DNA from: Neoalteromonas arenosi
GTDB lineage: Bacteria > Pseudomonadota > Gammaproteobacteria > Enterobacterales > Alteromonadaceae
Reading direction: 5' to 3'
Length of the DNA: 64,000 bases
Assembly (NCBI RefSeq): GCF_030362855.1
Contig: NZ_JAUCBP010000001.1
Location: 69,613 to 133,612, forward strand
Shown here: positions 61,978-64,000 of the stretch, in pieces
Layout: each line of letters starts with the position of its first letter
How positions within the stretch are numbered: the stretch's first letter is position 1
Translations under genes and position numbers: made by a program
Notes under the pieces: model-generated
Database searches by the model: none
The model's input: only the letters and a program-made list of their open reading frames with translations
What the model was told of the DNA's origin: nothing

Positions 61978-64000
61978 TTAGAACCTGACTAACACACCCG
62001 CAGTAATTCGTCGTGCCATTTCATATTCATACAATGGGAAGCCTCGGGCAAAACCACTGTAGTTGGTCTGGAAGTTGTTGTTACCTTTCTGCACTGAAGA
62101 TTCTTCCGTTAGATTATTAACCGCAAAGCGCACATCGATGTTATCGGTAACACTGTAAATTGCGGTTAAATCCAAGCTGCCAAAGTCGTCATGCAATCGG
62201 TTACCATAAGCACCACTCTCACGCAGCATGTACTCGCTTCGCCAGTTGTAAGAAACGCGAACTTGGAAGTCATCAGTTTCGTAGTAACCCGATACGTTAT
62301 ACGAGTGGCGTGAACTGTCGCTCAACACCGAGTTAGCGTCTGTAAAGGTATCTTCGTCAGCTTTGGTATCAGTGTAGGTATAGTTGAAAATAGTACCGAA
62401 TCCATTTCCAAAGTCTTGTTGATACTGAAGTTCAACACCTTCTATTTCAGCGGCTTTACCATTGTCTTTCTCTTGCACTGTCCACTCAGTTTCGTCTGGG
62501 CGCAAAACGCCCTGGAACTGAATTTCGTCTTGGCTTGCGGTGTATTCATTGATTGTCACGAAATTCTTCACATCTTTCTTAAACAAAGTTGCTGACAACA
62601 GTGAATCATCGTTGAAGTACCACTCTAGCCCTAGGTCGAACTGGTTAGAAACGAATGGTGCAAGACCAACGTTACCAATGATCCAGAACTGGTTGTTGGG
62701 CGTGTCATCATTAGCGCCAACAGGGCTCGGGTTAACATACATATCATCATACTGTGGACGGGCCATCACACGTGCGGCGGAGAAGCGCAAGAGTAAGTCA
62801 TCCTGAAGATCCATAGTCATGTTAAAACTGGGTAGTAGTTCAGCGTAGTCGGCTTCAGTACTGGTATAAACATCGTCAAGATAGTAATTAGATGTAGCGT
62901 CTGTGGTCACATAGCGCACACCAAAGTTACCGCGAATGCCGTCAGTCGAGTAGTTCGCCATCGCGTAAATCGCGAAGTTGTCTTCCTCGATACCACTGTA
63001 CGTACCCAAGTCTTCCGTTTGACCTACGATACTTGCCTTCGCCCATGCTTTTAGTGCCTCGGCATCAAATTGTTGAATCTGATAATTACCCGCCCCCACA
63101 TCATAGGTGCCTAGAGAGAGGCCGCTGGTAGAAATACGATTATCAAAGCCATCTGCTTGATCAAAGAAAAACTGACGACTCGTCGTCTCGTGCTTCGAGA
63201 ACTTGACGCCGGTTTTGATGCTTTCAACTGGACCGTAGTCTACGTTAAATAGCACATCAAACTGTGCATAGGTTTCATCGTCGGTCTTCGGCGTTTTGTT
63301 AAACGCAGCACCTTGTCCCATTACCAAGGAACCTGGGTCGTAGCTTGCGATATCCAAGTTCGGTAAGCTCCAGGTTTGATTGCCATTGGTGAAATCATAA
63401 GTTCCATTTACAATCGGAGTACCACCAGTTCCATCGTCTACAACCATTTCAAAGTCTGTTCCACCCGTTGAGCTTGTATCACCCACCTGAATAGTTAAAT
63501 CGTAATCGTCAGTTGAATAATTAAGGGTTAAATCGATCACATCAGACTTCATCGACGCTTCGCGTGGACGCGCTTGATAGAATGCAACGTTTAGTGGGCC
63601 CGCAGCTTGTGTACCGATCGTCGGCGCTGTGCCGTTACCACCAATCCAAGCCGTGGTCTCGCCAGCACCCCATGATGTGTCTGCTTGAGTCAGCCAAAGC
63701 GCATAGTTGGTGTTATTCGCATCCATTTCCATATCAATAACGTTAAGTACCAATTCGAGAGAATCCGTAGGCTGATATTGGAATGTTGCATTTAATGACT
63801 GGCGGTCACGGTCTTGAGTAAATCCAACGGGGCCTGCCCCCCACTCCCAGAACGCTTCGTTACCCTGACGCTGTAAAGAGCGCTGCTGCTTTACGGCTGA
63901 TACTAGAAAGCCAAAGTTCTCGTCTTCATTTTTCCAGCTGTACAAGCCAGAAAGCTGTGGGTCAGTTTCACCGGAATCACTCTGATATTGACCTTCCACT
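61978..64000 (-). CDS. TonB-dependent receptor, C-terminal part (5' end outside window)
   Basis: 673 visible residues; the frame is open at the right edge, so the plug and signal peptide are missing. Beta-barrel pattern throughout, with TonB-receptor features (NFGVRYVTTDATSNYYLDD, FNMTMDLQDDLLLRFSAARVMARPQYDDM, YNVSGYY) and the C-terminal aromatic residue VRF needed for barrel assembly. Its place beside SapC, halogenases and nag genes marks it as the probable outer-membrane chitooligosaccharide receptor; NagR operators upstream would lie outside the window. Confidence 0.92.
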   Translation of the reverse strand, partial: VEGQYQSDSGETDPQLSGLYSWKNEDENFGFLVSAVKQQRSLQRQGNEAFWEWGAGPVGFTQDRDRQSLNATFQYQPTDSLELVLNVIDMEMDANNTNYALWLTQADTSWGAGETTAWIGGNGTAPTIGTQAAGPLNVAFYQARPREASMKSDVIDLTLNYSTDDYDLTIQVGDTSSTGGTDFEMVVDDGTGGTPIVNGTYDFTNGNQTWSLPNLDIASYDPGSLVMGQGAAFNKTPKTDDETYAQFDVLFNVDYGPVESIKTGVKFSKHETTSRQFFFDQADGFDNRISTSGLSLGTYDVGAGNYQIQQFDAEALKAWAKASIVGQTEDLGTYSGIEEDNFAIYAMANYSTDGIRGNFGVRYVTTDATSNYYLDDVYTSTEADYAELLPSFNMTMDLQDDLLLRFSAARVMARPQYDDMYVNPSPVGANDDTPNNQFWIIGNVGLAPFVSNQFDLGLEWYFNDDSLLSATLFKKDVKNFVTINEYTASQDEIQFQGVLRPDETEWTVQEKDNGKAAEIEGVELQYQQDFGNGFGTIFNYTYTDTKADEDTFTDANSVLSDSSRHSYNVSGYYETDDFQVRVSYNWRSEYMLRESGAYGNRLHDDFGSLDLTAIYSVTDNIDVRFAVNNLTEESSVQKGNNNFQTNYSGFARGFPLYEYEMARRITAGVLVRF

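Noticed and set aside
48700-64000. GlcNAc locus as a horizontally acquired island
   Set aside because: No integrase, tRNA edge, insertion sequence or visible composition break; it fits chromosomal loci of related bacteria.

Overview
The window looks like chromosomal DNA of a free-living, probably marine, gammaproteobacterium. The evidence is gene content and order: the nnr-tsaE-amiC-mutL-miaA-hfq-hflX-hflK-hflC block, the rsd/nudC/hemE neighbourhood, rpsF-rpsR-rplI, Zur, and an N-acetylglucosamine (GlcNAc) locus with a TonB-dependent receptor, SapC protein and flavin-dependent halogenases of the kind seen in Alteromonadales/Cellvibrionales-type bacteria. I do not name a genus. No tRNA, rRNA, insertion sequence, prophage or CRISPR array was recognised.

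Layout. 1-3.3 kb is an accessory edge: the 3' end of a TPR protein built from near-identical 144-bp repeats, a GAF-GGDEF diguanylate cyclase, an unknown membrane protein and two gene-poor gaps. 3.4-6.7 kb holds hemH with a DUF4112 gene, and an AbgT transporter. 6.9-11.9 kb is a compact four-gene operon: a coiled-coil protein, an inner-membrane protein with a periplasmic OmpA-like domain, a Ras/Rab-like small GTPase, and a PAS-GGDEF-EAL protein. This is the best candidate for an under-described system. It looks like a GTPase-controlled, envelope-linked c-di-GMP module.

11.9-21.7 kb is the conserved RNA-modification, repair and envelope block on the minus strand. queG diverges from it, followed by hemE and nudC (minus), then rsd, zur, yjbQ and an OmpA/TSP3-repeat outer-membrane protein (plus). 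dnaB and rpsF-rpsR-rplI (minus) are separated by about 4 kb that carries an ECF sigma/anti-sigma/DUF4097 operon plus a MOSC protein and HtpX. 34-48.7 kb is mixed: an EamA transporter, NfeD, a cupin, TonB-C/TPR proteins, a DUF5916 outer-membrane protein, an aminotransferase with a sulfotransferase-like partner, two winged-helix/TPR membrane regulators facing each other, and an Hsp70-like protein.

48.7-64 kb is a GlcNAc/chitooligosaccharide utilisation locus. It has a FucP-type permease, NagA, a SIS-domain deaminase, a BadF-type kinase, a GH20 chitobiase lipoprotein, a LacI regulator with two TGACA-N4-TGTCA-type operators, NagX, two flavin-dependent halogenase homologues, SapC and a TonB-dependent receptor cut by the right edge. 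A plausible route is receptor uptake, GH20 cleavage, NagX/permease passage across the inner membrane, NagK phosphorylation, then NagA and NagB-II conversion to fructose-6-phosphate.

Non-coding signals recorded include several intrinsic terminators, a candidate intergenic small RNA near 24.1-24.2 kb, a probable S6:S18 leader before rpsF, and a 10-bp-stem hairpin in the leader of the aminotransferase gene.
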